From: Prochlorococcus sp. AG-412-P08
GTDB lineage: Bacteria; Cyanobacteriota; Cyanobacteriia; PCC-6307; Cyanobiaceae
Direction of reading: 5' to 3'
Assembly: GCA_003214695.1 (NCBI GenBank)
Contig: QCLI01000003.1
Span: 1-64,000 of the forward strand
Length of the DNA stretch: 64,000 nucleotides
Shown here: positions 36,712 through 45,874 of the stretch, piece after piece
Layout: the number at the start of each line of letters is the position of its first letter
Position numbering within the stretch: the stretch's first letter is position 1
Notes under the pieces: generated by a model
The model's database searches: none
What the model saw: only the letters and a program-made list of their open reading frames with translations
Told to the model about the DNA's origin: nothing
Program-made: the position numbers and the translations under genes

Positions 36712-37905
36712 ATGAATACTTATCAACGACTTCCTCTCAAACTAGTAAGGGGAAAGGGATGCTGGGTTTGGGACCAGAAAGGGAATAAATATCTAGACGC
36801 TATTGCAGGAATTGCTGCATGCAGTCTTGGTCATAGTAATAAGGAATTAATCAATGTTCTAAATAAGCAGCTTAGAAGAATTCAGCATGTTTCAAATCTA
36901 TTTTGCATACCTGAGCAGGAAGATTTGGCTCAATGGTTAGTTAATAAAAGTTGTGCTGATAGCGTTTTCTTCTGTAATAGTGGTGCAGAAGCAAATGAAG
37001 CAGCAATAAAGTTAGCTCGAAAATATGGTCATATTAAAAGAGGGATTGAAAATCCAATTATTCTTTCTGCTAAATCAAGTTTTCACGGAAGAACTCTCGC
37101 AGCATTAAGTGCTACGGGTCAAGAAAAATATCACAAAAACTTTGAGCCGTTAGTCCCAGGATTTGAATTCTTTTCTTTTAATAGCTCAAAATCATTCCAA
37201 GCTTTACAAGAAAAGTTAGAAAAGGACTTACCTAGAATTGCTGCTGTATTAATAGAGCCTATCCAAGGGGAAGGGGGTGTTTTTCCAGGAGACAAAGCTT
37301 TTTTCCATTTTCTTAGAGACTTTTGTACAAAGCATAAAGTTTTACTTATCTTTGACGAAGTCCAATCGGGGATGGGCCGGACTGGGAAGTTTTGGGCATA
37401 CGAACACTTTCAAATAGAACCAGATGCCTTCACTCTTGCGAAAGGATTAGGCGGTGGGCATGCTATTGGAGCACTTCTTGTCAAAGAATGCGTAAATTTA
37501 TTTGAGCCTGGTGATCATGCAAGCACATTTGGAGGGAATCCGTTTGCATGTAAAGCAGCCCTAACAGTTGCAAAAGAAATAGAAAATAAAAACCTTTTGG
37601 AAAATATCAATTCCAGAGGAGAACAAACAAGAAAGGGACTAGAAAGAATTGTAAATGATCATCCAAATCATTTTAACGAGGTAAGAGGAATTGGCTTAAT
37701 GCAGGGGCTAGTTATCAAAGAAGAAAGTTATTTAAGCTCCCAAGATATCACCAGAGAAGCAATTAAAGAAGGTTTACTTACTATTGGTGCAGGGCCTAAA
37801 GTAATAAGGTTAGTACCACCTTTAATAATTACAAAGAGAGAAATAAATCAATTGCTTTATAGACTAGACAAGTCTATAAAGCAATTGATTGAATCATCTA
37901 CATAG
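36712..37905 (+). CDS. argD: Acetylornithine aminotransferase
   Basis: PLP enzyme making N-acetylornithine in arginine synthesis (and possibly succinyldiaminopimelate transamination). Family signatures: LDAIAGIAACSLGHSN, FFCNSGAEANEAAIKLARK, KSSFHGRTLAALSATG, LIFDEVQSGMGRTGKFWAYE, and the PLP-lysine motif FTLAKGLGGGHAIGA. The start is the ATG at 36712 (MNTYQRLPLKLVRGKGCWVW). The frame also stays open upstream through the tRNA-Leu gene, but those 28 codons are tRNA sequence and are not coding. Length of 398 aa is normal. folC follows after 6 bases. Any shared transcript would be cut by tRNA processing 8 bases before the start codon. Confidence 0.95.
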   Translation: MNTYQRLPLKLVRGKGCWVWDQKGNKYLDAIAGIAACSLGHSNKELINVLNKQLRRIQHVSNLFCIPEQEDLAQWLVNKSCADSVFFCNSGAEANEAAIKLARKYGHIKRGIENPIILSAKSSFHGRTLAALSATGQEKYHKNFEPLVPGFEFFSFNSSKSFQALQEKLEKDLPRIAAVLIEPIQGEGGVFPGDKAFFHFLRDFCTKHKVLLIFDEVQSGMGRTGKFWAYEHFQIEPDAFTLAKGLGGGHAIGALLVKECVNLFEPGDHASTFGGNPFACKAALTVAKEIENKNLLENINSRGEQTRKGLERIVNDHPNHFNEVRGIGLMQGLVIKEESYLSSQDITREAIKEGLLTIGAGPKVIRLVPPLIITKREINQLLYRLDKSIKQLIESST

Positions 37906-37911
37906 ACTGAA

Positions 37912-39138
37912 ATGTCTCGCCTATTGAGCCTTTATGAGCTAATTCCTTCTTTCCAATCCAAGGGAATAAATCTTAGTCTGAGTAGAATAGAAAGTACAAT
38001 TCATAGAATGGGGAATCCCTGCAAGGCAATACCTGCAATTCAAGTTATAGGGACAAATGGTAAGGGTTCAATTGCTTCTTTCCTTGAAAGTTGCCTAACA
38101 AATGCTGGAATCAAAGTTGGTTGTACAGTTTCCCCTCATTTAATTAACTGGTGTGAAAGAATAAGAATTAATGGTAAGATGATTTGCCAGAAAGATTTTG
38201 AAGAATGTATAAACAACGTTAAAGATTATTCTCCTGAAGAACAATTAACTCCTTTTGAGCTTGTAATAGCCTCTGCTTTTAATTATTTTTCAATCAATCA
38301 AGTTGACTTGATGGTTTTAGAAGTAGGACTGGGAGGAAGGCTTGATGCTACAACAGCTCACCCTTATAGACCTTTAATAGCTATAGCAGGAATAGGCTTA
38401 GACCATTGCGAATATCTAGGGAAGGATTTGAAAAATATTGCAGCCGAAAAAGCAGCTGTTATAACACCAGGGAGCATAGTAATTAGCTCAAAGCAACATC
38501 CAGATGTTCAAGAAGTTCTTCTTAAAGCCACAAAAAAGCAAAATTCGAAATTGATTTGGGTTCCTCCTTTGTCAAATGATTGGGAACTGGGTATCCCAGG
38601 AGAAATACAAAAAGAAAATGCATCCGTAGCAAAAGGAATATTAGAAGAATTGCCAAGCATCGGATTCAAAGTCAGCACTCAAGATATTCAAAAAGGTCTT
38701 GCCTCTGCAAAATGGCCAGGAAGGCTACAAAGCACATCATGGAAGAACCTTCCTCTTATTTTGGATGGTGCACATAATCCACATGCAATAAGACAACTTT
38801 CTAAAGAGCGTTCAATTTGGAAGAAACAAAGTCAAGGTGTCCATTGGATTATTGGAATACAAGCTAATAAGGATGCACCGGAGATGCTGAGATGTTTATT
38901 AAAAAAAAATGATTTAGCATGGTTAGTTCCTATTCCCAAGCATCACAGTTGGGAATTAGAAGATCTAATAAAAGCTTGTCCAGAGATATCATCCCAATTA
39001 CACAAAGCAAATTCTGTAGAACAAGTTTTAGAGACCTTAAGGTTAAAAGACAAATGGCCAATACCTTGTCCTGTCTTAACTGGCTCACTTTACCTAGTTG
39101 GAGACATGCTTCAAAGACTTAGGGCTAAAACTCAGTAG
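37912..39138 (+). CDS. folC: Bifunctional folylpolyglutamate / dihydrofolate synthase
   Basis: Adds glutamate to dihydropteroate and folates. The Mur-ligase-like P-loop is VIGTNGKGSIASFLESCL near residues 45-62. ERIRING, LEVGLGGRLDATTAHPYRPL and AIAGIGLDHCEYLGKDLKNI are the usual family blocks; the C-terminal ligand domain has LPLILDGAHNPHAIRQL. Length of 408 aa is normal. Six bases after argD, same strand, so they form one transcription unit. Convergent with the FAD-linked oxidase (3-base gap). Confidence 0.93.
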   Translation: MSRLLSLYELIPSFQSKGINLSLSRIESTIHRMGNPCKAIPAIQVIGTNGKGSIASFLESCLTNAGIKVGCTVSPHLINWCERIRINGKMICQKDFEECINNVKDYSPEEQLTPFELVIASAFNYFSINQVDLMVLEVGLGGRLDATTAHPYRPLIAIAGIGLDHCEYLGKDLKNIAAEKAAVITPGSIVISSKQHPDVQEVLLKATKKQNSKLIWVPPLSNDWELGIPGEIQKENASVAKGILEELPSIGFKVSTQDIQKGLASAKWPGRLQSTSWKNLPLILDGAHNPHAIRQLSKERSIWKKQSQGVHWIIGIQANKDAPEMLRCLLKKNDLAWLVPIPKHHSWELEDLIKACPEISSQLHKANSVEQVLETLRLKDKWPIPCPVLTGSLYLVGDMLQRLRAKTQ

Positions 39139-39141
39139 AAG

Positions 39142-40482
39142 TCATGACCATCCTTTTAACTTGCCAGGATTCAAAATACCTTTCGGATCAAAATCTCTTT
39201 TTGCCTGAACTTGGTCAGAGTCAATTACACCTAAACCACCATCCTCAACTGTAATGACATGTGGATTAAACAAAATCGCCCCAACCTTTCTAAAGTCATT
39301 CATTAAAATCTCCAACTGATTGCTACCTTCCCATTGAACTAAAGGCAAAGCCGCCATGCGTTGAACACCTTGCTGTCTAACAGCTTCAAAATGCCAAAGT
39401 ATCTTGTTCCCCCATTTACTGTTGATGGCATCAATAGCATTGACTTCTGGCTGAGGCAAAAGCATCTGAAGGTATGTCCACTTAGGGTCAATTGATCTCA
39501 TATGAAGAGTAGTGTGATTCCAAGTAAGTTCACGTAAGCCCCCTCCTCCTTGTTTCGCTTCTGGTCCTAGATGATAAAAGTCAACGCCATTTCTCATAGA
39601 AATTCTTTTTAAAGTGCTCACCCCGTCTGGAGCAACCAAAAGCAATAAACGATTCTTCCCTCTCCACTTTCCACTCCAAGAAGGAAGGCATTCAACAATC
39701 TTATTCTCTAAAAAACTGCAAAGGAATAAATCTACAGCTGCTTTAGTACAAGACTGGAAGATTTCAACTGCTTCAAAAAAATCATCACAATCAATTGCTA
39801 CCTCATGCCAATCAACAGCATTACAAGTTGACAGGGTTAAAGAAGTAATAATTCCATTTGTCCCATAGGCATGATTAATTGCCTCAGAGGATCTTGCATC
39901 AAGTTGAATTTTTCTAGGGCACTCTTCTAGGGTTACAACTTCAAGTCCAAGCAAATGGCCAGGGTCACGAAGAAAGCCCCATCGAACAGAACCAATACCT
40001 CCAGAACCTCCAGCGATAAAGCCAGCAACAGAAGCAGTTCTCCAAGTACTAGGAAGCAATCGAAGCTGGCGTCCTTTTAAAAGCAAATATTTATTCAGAT
40101 CTCCAAGCAAGCAACCTGCCTCAACAGTGACTTCAAAAGTTTCCGAATTGAAATTTCTTACTTTGGTTAAAGAGGTCATAATCATTACTACACCTCCTTC
40201 TATAGGGACACATTGACCATAGTTTCCTGTACCTGCACCTCTAATAGTCAAAGGGACCTCATGTTTTTGACAAGTAAATGCAACTGACAAAACTGCATCA
40301 ACAGAAAGGGGTTTAACGACAAAGTCTGCGCAACACTCAGCAAGCTTCTCTCTAAGAATCGGTGAATAATCAAAAAAATCGCGAGAAAACCTTTTTTGTT
40401 CAGCAGGCCTAAGAAGGAGCTCTAAATCACTGATTCTCCTGATTTCCTCCAGAAATTCATCTAAGTTTGATGTATTAAGCAT
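39142..40482 (-). CDS. FAD-binding oxidoreductase (GlcD/FAD_binding_4 type)
   Basis: A 446-residue flavoprotein. The FAD-binding PCMH domain (about 55-230) shows VPLTIRGAGTGNYGQCVPIE, GGVVMIMTSLTKVRNFN, VEAGCLLGDLNKYLL and VAGFIAGGSGGIGSVRWGFL. The C-terminal part ends DFDPKGILNPGKLKGW, the usual FAD-oxidase C-cap. It resembles glycolate/D-lactate oxidase-type dehydrogenases but the substrate cannot be read from the sequence. It lies downstream of the amidohydrolase with a 31-base gap on the same strand, so the two may be coexpressed. Confidence 0.85.
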   Translation of the reverse strand: MLNTSNLDEFLEEIRRISDLELLLRPAEQKRFSRDFFDYSPILREKLAECCADFVVKPLSVDAVLSVAFTCQKHEVPLTIRGAGTGNYGQCVPIEGGVVMIMTSLTKVRNFNSETFEVTVEAGCLLGDLNKYLLLKGRQLRLLPSTWRTASVAGFIAGGSGGIGSVRWGFLRDPGHLLGLEVVTLEECPRKIQLDARSSEAINHAYGTNGIITSLTLSTCNAVDWHEVAIDCDDFFEAVEIFQSCTKAAVDLFLCSFLENKIVECLPSWSGKWRGKNRLLLLVAPDGVSTLKRISMRNGVDFYHLGPEAKQGGGGLRELTWNHTTLHMRSIDPKWTYLQMLLPQPEVNAIDAINSKWGNKILWHFEAVRQQGVQRMAALPLVQWEGSNQLEILMNDFRKVGAILFNPHVITVEDGGLGVIDSDQVQAKRDFDPKGILNPGKLKGWS

Positions 40483-40513
40483 GTGTAGAAAAATGTTTGA
40501 ATGAATTAACTAG

Positions 40514-41770
40514 TTATTCAACCCAAGCCCCATTAATCATTATCTTTCTATCTGGTGACATAGAAAGAGCGCTAGTCCAACTATCAGCGTCTAACAAAAC
40601 AAAATCTGCTGGACTACCTACTTGAAAGCTTCCATCCCACTCAAGATCCATTATTCGAGCCGCTCCAGTTGTAAATGTAGCTAATCCTTCCCTCTGCCAT
40701 GGAGCGACTTGAGCCATTGGGATAGAAGCTGCGATTAAAGATAACGGATCAAAATCCCCAATTGGATTCCAAGGATCTTGCACATTGTCCCCACCAATAC
40801 CAACTGTGACACCTGCCTTTTGAAGCTGATTAATTGGTGCTAGAGGCCTTTTAACTGGTGTCTCCATGTAATGTCTGGAAAGCAACCAAAAGTTAGTAAG
40901 CGGCAATGCAACCACTTTTACGTTGTAATGAGCCAATCTTTCTGCAAAGAAACACAAGTTTTTATGAGAGAGCAAGCTCATGCTACTTAGGTGGCTACAG
41001 GTTATTGGTACATCAATGCTTATGCGATCAAGTACATAAAGCAATTCTCGCAGACCTCCTCCAGGATCCAAGTGTGACTCATCTATATGGAAGTCAACCC
41101 CACACCCCAAATCATTTGCCAAAGAGAAAACATTAAGCAACGATTCTCTCAATAGTTTTTTCTTGTAAGGCGGTCCTATGACTCCTCCAAGCAAGCCACC
41201 TTCTATTGACACTCTCTTCGCCAAAGTTTCCCCTTCATTGCTAATCCAGTATTCCAATGGGACCATCGCAACAAGTTGCAATTCAATTTTCTGCTCCCAT
41301 TCACTTTTAATTTCCATCAAAACATCCCAAGTTTGGCCTCCTACAAGTCCGAAACTGTCTACATGACTTCTAACTGCTCTAATACCATTTTTTAGTCCTA
41401 ATCCCAATAATTTCTCTGCTCTAGAACGGACTTGTGATTTATTACGATTTTTATGTTCTTCTAAATTTGCCTTCATCGCTCCTTCATATGTTCCAGACAA
41501 ATTAGGGAAATCTTTCCAGGTGAAAGCCTTGTCTATATGTGCGTGAGGTTCTACAAGCCTTGGAAGCAATAAGCCAAAACATTTTTCTGAGCAATAACTA
41601 ATTTTGTCAAAACCTCTAATAATGCCATCACCTAAAAATATTCTTAACGAGCAAAGGCCCTCACTCGTAACTGGTGCCTTTAAAAGATTTCTTCCACTTG
41701 TCACTAAGCCACGTGGAACAAGTACATCAAGGTAACGAATATCAGAAGATGTCTTTTTTTGCGCAAACAT
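40514..41770 (-). CDS. Amidohydrolase family protein, cytosine deaminase-like
   Basis: A 418-residue TIM-barrel amidohydrolase. The metal ligands are all visible: HAH in LVEPHAHIDKAFTW, His in VDFHIDESHLDPGG, His in TCSHLSSMS, and Asp in VGIGGDNVQDPWNPIGDFDP. The HIDE motif and the DNVQDPW block are close to cytosine deaminase (CodA) and related triazine or creatinine deaminases. The C-terminal composite barrel (VGSPADFVLLDADSW) is usual. Exact substrate is uncertain. Upstream of the FAD oxidase; tRNA-His starts 41 bases beyond its start on the other strand. Confidence 0.85.
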   Translation of the reverse strand: MFAQKKTSSDIRYLDVLVPRGLVTSGRNLLKAPVTSEGLCSLRIFLGDGIIRGFDKISYCSEKCFGLLLPRLVEPHAHIDKAFTWKDFPNLSGTYEGAMKANLEEHKNRNKSQVRSRAEKLLGLGLKNGIRAVRSHVDSFGLVGGQTWDVLMEIKSEWEQKIELQLVAMVPLEYWISNEGETLAKRVSIEGGLLGGVIGPPYKKKLLRESLLNVFSLANDLGCGVDFHIDESHLDPGGGLRELLYVLDRISIDVPITCSHLSSMSLLSHKNLCFFAERLAHYNVKVVALPLTNFWLLSRHYMETPVKRPLAPINQLQKAGVTVGIGGDNVQDPWNPIGDFDPLSLIAASIPMAQVAPWQREGLATFTTGAARIMDLEWDGSFQVGSPADFVLLDADSWTSALSMSPDRKIMINGAWVE

Positions 41771-41810
41771 TTATATGAATGAGGAAGAATTGGTTAATTT
41801 GTATACATGC

Positions 41811-41884
41811 GGCGGGCGTCGCCAAGTGGTTAAGGCAGCGGCTTGTGGCGCCGCTATTCGGGGGTTCGACTCCCCTCGCTCGCC
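41811..41884 (+). tRNA. tRNA-His (anticodon GTG)
   Basis: The acceptor GCGGGCG pairs with CGCTCGC (one G-U), with an extra 5' G opposite C73, the hallmark of tRNA-His. D-arm GCCAAGTGGTTAAGGC, anticodon loop TTGTGGC giving GTG, and T-arm GGGGGTTCGACTCCCCT. No CCA is encoded. The downstream gene miaB begins about 70 bases later. Confidence 0.95.
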
Positions 41885-41955
41885 CTTTATAAATAGAATC
41901 TTATGAAATATCACATCAAAAAGTAGACCTCTATGAGAAAAATCAAAAAAGTCGT

Positions 41956-43386
41956 TTGTTCCATCACCAGAGAAACAATTTCACTGTGATATCAACAAAA
42001 TCACAATCAAGTTATAAAGGTTTAGATAACTCTCTAAACAATAGAGGAAGTTATTGGATTACAACCTTTGGATGTCAGATGAACAAGGCTGATTCAGAAA
42101 GAATGGCTGGGATATTACAAGAGATGGGATATCAAGAAGCGGATAATGAGCTTAATGCAGATCTTGTTTTATACAATACTTGTACTATCAGAGATAATGC
42201 TGAACAAAAAGTATATAGCTACCTAGGCAGACAAGTTTTAAGAAAGAAAACAACTCCCAACTTAAAACTTATAGTTGCAGGTTGTGTTGCACAACAAGAA
42301 GGGGAATCTCTATTAAGAAGGGTTCCTGAGCTTGACCTAGTCATGGGGCCTCAGCATGCAAATCGTCTTGAGACACTCCTCTCCCAAGTAGACAATGGTC
42401 AACAAGTTATAGCCACAGAAGAACATCAAATTCTCGAGGATTTGACTACTGCAAGAAGGGACAGTGAAATATGCGGTTGGGTCAATATAATCTATGGATG
42501 TAATGAGAGATGTACTTATTGTGTTGTTCCATCAGTAAGAGGAAAAGAGCAATCCAGAAAGCCCCTATCAATAAAAAAAGAGATAGAAGATCTCGCGAAA
42601 AAAGGTTTTAAAGAAATAACTTTGCTTGGTCAAAATATTGATGCATACGGGCGCGATTTACCTGGCATTTCTGCATCGGGAAGAAGGGAAAATACCTTGA
42701 CTGATTTACTTTATTACATTCACGATATTCCTGGAATTGAACGAATTCGTTTTGCGACAAGTCATCCTCGTTATTTTACAAATCGTCTCATTGAAGCCTG
42801 CGCAACTCTTCCAAAAATTTGTGAGCACTTCCACATACCTTTTCAAAGTGGTAATAATGAAGTTCTTAAAAGAATGAGTAGAGGTTATACAATTGAAAAA
42901 TATAAGAGAATTATTTATCAAATACGTACTTTAATTCCTGAAGCATCTGTTAGTTCTGATGTTATAGTTGCTTTTCCTGGCGAAACAGAGGCTCAATTCA
43001 AAAATACACTTGACGTTGTTAAAGAAATTGGGTTTGACCAAGTTAATACAGCTGCTTATTCACCAAGGCCTAATACACCTTCAGCAACATGGTCTAATCA
43101 AATACCTGAAGAAATAAAAGTAGCTCGCCTAAGAGAACTTAACTTACTTGTTGAGACAACAGCCAAGGAAAGGAATTCAAGGTATTTGAACAAAGTCGAA
43201 GAGGTTCTTGCAGAGAAACTTAACCCCAAGGATTCCAATCAATTAATGGGACGAACTAGAACAAATAGACTCACTTTTTTCCAAAAACAAAGTGCAAGAG
43301 ATTATTCATATAAACCAGGTGATTTAGTAAAAGTAAGAATCAATCAGATTAGACCTTTTTCATTAACAGGTTTGCCTATTGAATAA
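41956..43386 (+). CDS. miaB: tRNA-2-methylthio-N6-dimethylallyladenosine synthase MiaB
   Basis: Radical-SAM methylthiotransferase that modifies i6A37 in tRNAs reading UNN codons. The UPF0004 domain supplies three Cys of the auxiliary cluster ([37 protein letters not shown]). The radical-SAM cluster motif is [22 protein letters not shown]-terminal TRAM domain follows (about 405-475). The first in-frame start is TTG 41956; the GTG at 41986 (VISTKSQSS) is a plausible alternative, and the conserved region begins at [11 protein letters not shown]. Length of 476 aa is slightly long. Followed by ddl after 40 bases. Confidence 0.94.
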   Translation: MFHHQRNNFTVISTKSQSSYKGLDNSLNNRGSYWITTFGCQMNKADSERMAGILQEMGYQEADNELNADLVLYNTCTIRDNAEQKVYSYLGRQVLRKKTTPNLKLIVAGCVAQQEGESLLRRVPELDLVMGPQHANRLETLLSQVDNGQQVIATEEHQILEDLTTARRDSEICGWVNIIYGCNERCTYCVVPSVRGKEQSRKPLSIKKEIEDLAKKGFKEITLLGQNIDAYGRDLPGISASGRRENTLTDLLYYIHDIPGIERIRFATSHPRYFTNRLIEACATLPKICEHFHIPFQSGNNEVLKRMSRGYTIEKYKRIIYQIRTLIPEASVSSDVIVAFPGETEAQFKNTLDVVKEIGFDQVNTAAYSPRPNTPSATWSNQIPEEIKVARLRELNLLVETTAKERNSRYLNKVEEVLAEKLNPKDSNQLMGRTRTNRLTFFQKQSARDYSYKPGDLVKVRINQIRPFSLTGLPIE

Positions 43387-43426
43387 ATATAGCTCTTAAC
43401 TAATATGAATAACATCGGGTAAAGCC

Positions 43427-44488
43427 ATGCGGGATGAGATCACTACAGTCGGGGTTATTTTTGGTGGAATCTCAGGAGAGCATAATGTGTCAATCAAATC
43501 TGCAGCAACTGTTATCAATGCATTAAGAGATAATTCTAATAAGAAAAAATTTGAAGTAGTTAGCATTTATATCGACGAAAAGGGAGCTTGGTGGTCTGGT
43601 GATATTTCAGAAGAAGTTTTAAAAGAAGGTTCTAGTTTCTTAAGCAACCATATTGTCACTTCTTCACCCTCAAGAGAGTTCACTCGCTTACCAGCAGGGA
43701 GTGAAGCGGTAGATGTATGGTTTCCGGTTCTTCACGGTCCCAATGGTGAGGATGGAACCATTCAAGGGCTATTCAAACTTACAGGGAAGCCTTTTGTAGG
43801 AAGCGGTATCTTGGGATCTGCCTTAGGCATGGACAAGCTGGCAATGAAAGCGGCATTTGCTAAAGAACACTTACCTCAAGTGACTTATTGCAAAGCTTAT
43901 GCAAAAGATTTATTAGACAAAGAAAGAAAATTCCATTTAATTAAACAAATTGAATCTGAATTGGGTTTTCCATGTTTTGTAAAACCAGCCAACCTTGGCT
44001 CATCTGTTGGAATCACTAAGGCGCAGACTCAAAAAGAGCTTATAGATGGATTGACACTTGCCGCCCAATTAGATCAACGCATAATTATTGAACAAAGTAT
44101 TAAAGCAAGAGAACTCGAATGCGCCGTGCTTGGTAAAAAATATATTTCTGCATCTTGCGTTGGGGAGATCGATTGTAACTCTGATTGGTATGACTATGAC
44201 TCGAAATACTCTGAAAACTCAGCAAAAATAATAATTCCTGCTCCAATAAAAGAACATATTGCTAAAAAAGTTCGCGATTTATCTCTACTTGCATGTAAGG
44301 CAATTGCAGTTGAAGGAATTGCAAGAGTAGATTTCTTTTATGAAGAAGACAAAGATTCTATTTTAATCAATGAAATAAATACTCTTCCTGGCTTCACATC
44401 CAAGAGTATGTATCCCTTGCTTTGGGCCGCCTCAGGAATCAATCTTTCACAACTTGTGGCAAGGTTGGTAGAAAGCGCTAAAGAATAA
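43427..44488 (+). CDS. ddl: D-alanine--D-alanine ligase
   Basis: ATP-grasp enzyme that makes the D-Ala-D-Ala dipeptide of peptidoglycan precursors. It starts VGVIFGGISGEHNVSIKSA, the family N-terminus. VWFPVLHGPNGEDGTIQGLF, GSALGMDKLAMKAAFAKEHL, FVKPANLGSSVGITKA and INEINTLPGFTSKSMYPLL are the standard substrate- and Mg-binding blocks. Length of 353 aa is normal. First of a wall/division run with the small membrane protein, ftsQ and ftsZ. Confidence 0.96.
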   Translation: MRDEITTVGVIFGGISGEHNVSIKSAATVINALRDNSNKKKFEVVSIYIDEKGAWWSGDISEEVLKEGSSFLSNHIVTSSPSREFTRLPAGSEAVDVWFPVLHGPNGEDGTIQGLFKLTGKPFVGSGILGSALGMDKLAMKAAFAKEHLPQVTYCKAYAKDLLDKERKFHLIKQIESELGFPCFVKPANLGSSVGITKAQTQKELIDGLTLAAQLDQRIIIEQSIKARELECAVLGKKYISASCVGEIDCNSDWYDYDSKYSENSAKIIIPAPIKEHIAKKVRDLSLLACKAIAVEGIARVDFFYEEDKDSILINEINTLPGFTSKSMYPLLWAASGINLSQLVARLVESAKE

Positions 44489-44530
44489 ATTAGCTTCATA
44501 TAAATAGTTCTTAAATAGCTTTGAAAAAAT

Positions 44531-44941
44531 ATGATTCATGGATTGCTTTGGTTCCCCTTACTCTTAGTATTCGTACTGTTAACCTCACTAGGATGGCTTG
44601 AGCGAAGACGACAGAACCTTTATCGAATATGGGCAGAAGGCTCAGAATTAGCCAAATTAGATGAATGCGGAGCTGCCAAGGTCAAAGGAGGTTTTATTAG
44701 CTGGAGCAGCTTTGAAGCAGGCAGCTTTCAAGAAAAAGACAAGTTTGAGATTAAATCCTTAGAACTAATTGAACTAATGGCTCTAAGTTCTGGAGAAGCA
44801 CCTCTAACGAATGAGTCTCAAGGTCAATGCCGTTTACGCTTGATTGGCTGCGGGAAAGAGCTAGACGTTCCATTTTCAGATGCTGACAGAGCTCGTGAGT
44901 GGATGAATCAACTAATGAGGAAAGCACGCTGTGACCTATGA
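44531..44941 (+). CDS. Conserved hypothetical membrane-anchored protein between ddl and ftsQ
   Basis: A 136-residue protein with a single N-terminal membrane helix (GLLWFPLLLVFVLLTSLGWL) followed by a basic stop-transfer stretch (ERRRQNLYRI) and a cytoplasmic-type domain (KGGFISWSSFEAGSFQEKDK, QCRLRLIGCGKELDVPFSDA). I recognise no enzyme motif. The gene overlaps ftsQ by 4 bases (ATGA), which suggests coupled translation and a possible envelope or division link. I believe homologues occupy the same position in other picocyanobacteria, but that is recollection. Confidence 0.8.
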   Translation: MIHGLLWFPLLLVFVLLTSLGWLERRRQNLYRIWAEGSELAKLDECGAAKVKGGFISWSSFEAGSFQEKDKFEIKSLELIELMALSSGEAPLTNESQGQCRLRLIGCGKELDVPFSDADRAREWMNQLMRKARCDL

Positions 44942-45717
44942 AAGGTTCCACATTTAAAAAGCCTTCAAATAATCCCTCTGTCCTTAAAATTGTACAAATC
45001 TGGCGAATCATTTGTTTTTTATCAATGTCCACCAGTCTGGGGTTACTCCTTGTGACTAAAGGATGGGAAGCAATTGATAAGAACCAAATCTATATAAAGG
45101 GTGCTACCCACACTCCAAGGGAAAAAATTCTAGCCGCAATGAAACTTAATTTACCCAAGGCTATATTAGAAATAAATCCAAAACAAATTGAAGAGAACAT
45201 ATATAGAGATCTATCAGTTCAGGCAGTTTCAGTAAATAGAAGGCTTGCACCTTTAAGTATTGAAGTAAAAGTTGTTGAGAGAATACCAAAAGCATTTGCC
45301 CTAAGAAGAGGCAATAATGGCCAAGAAAAAGGAATGATTGATGAAAAAGGGTATTGGATTCCTATCTTCAAATCTGCACAAAGCAAGGCTCCCTCACTTG
45401 AACTAATTATCGACGGTTGGTCAGAACAGAATCAAAAATTGATTTCAATCATTTTGAGAAATGAGCAAAAGCTTGGGAGCCAGTTAAAACGAATCATCTT
45501 CAAACCTAATGGGAACATTGTCTTACAAACTGCAGATTTTTTATTTATTTATCTAGGAAACAACCCTGCTGTTCTACAACAGCAGATCAAGTCAATAAAA
45601 CAACTCTCGAAGTCTCTTCCGCATGAATTAATTCAAAGCTCATCGACCATTCTTGACTTGAAAAACCATTTAAAACCAAAATTGTTCCTCCCCGAGGAAA
45701 TAGATTTATCAAAATAA
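44938..45717 (+). CDS. ftsQ: Cell division protein FtsQ
   Basis: Divisome scaffold with a short cytoplasmic tail, one membrane helix (ICFLSMSTSLGLLLVTKGW, about 26-44) and a periplasmic POTRA plus FtsQ domain. The POTRA start is recognisable in IYIKGATHTPREKILAAMKL. VSVNRRLAPLSIEVKVVERI is the typical POTRA end and GMIDEKGYWIP follows the FtsQ pattern. Length of 259 aa is normal. Coupled to the small membrane protein by a 4-base overlap; ftsZ follows after about 157 bases, which hold its own promoter. ftsA is absent here, as in cyanobacteria generally. Confidence 0.88.
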   Translation: MKGSTFKKPSNNPSVLKIVQIWRIICFLSMSTSLGLLLVTKGWEAIDKNQIYIKGATHTPREKILAAMKLNLPKAILEINPKQIEENIYRDLSVQAVSVNRRLAPLSIEVKVVERIPKAFALRRGNNGQEKGMIDEKGYWIPIFKSAQSKAPSLELIIDGWSEQNQKLISIILRNEQKLGSQLKRIIFKPNGNIVLQTADFLFIYLGNNPAVLQQQIKSIKQLSKSLPHELIQSSSTILDLKNHLKPKLFLPEEIDLSK

Positions 45718-45874
45718 ATTCGGCCAAAAGACAAGAATCTTGACTTATGCATTTGGCAAAAGTCAGTGAATTCTGATTTATTTCTTTAAAGAAAAGAAGA
45801 GACTTTCTTGAAAAAGCAAATATGATCTATAACAAGTTAATAAAGCAGCAAAAATCATTATTTAAATTTTCAAT

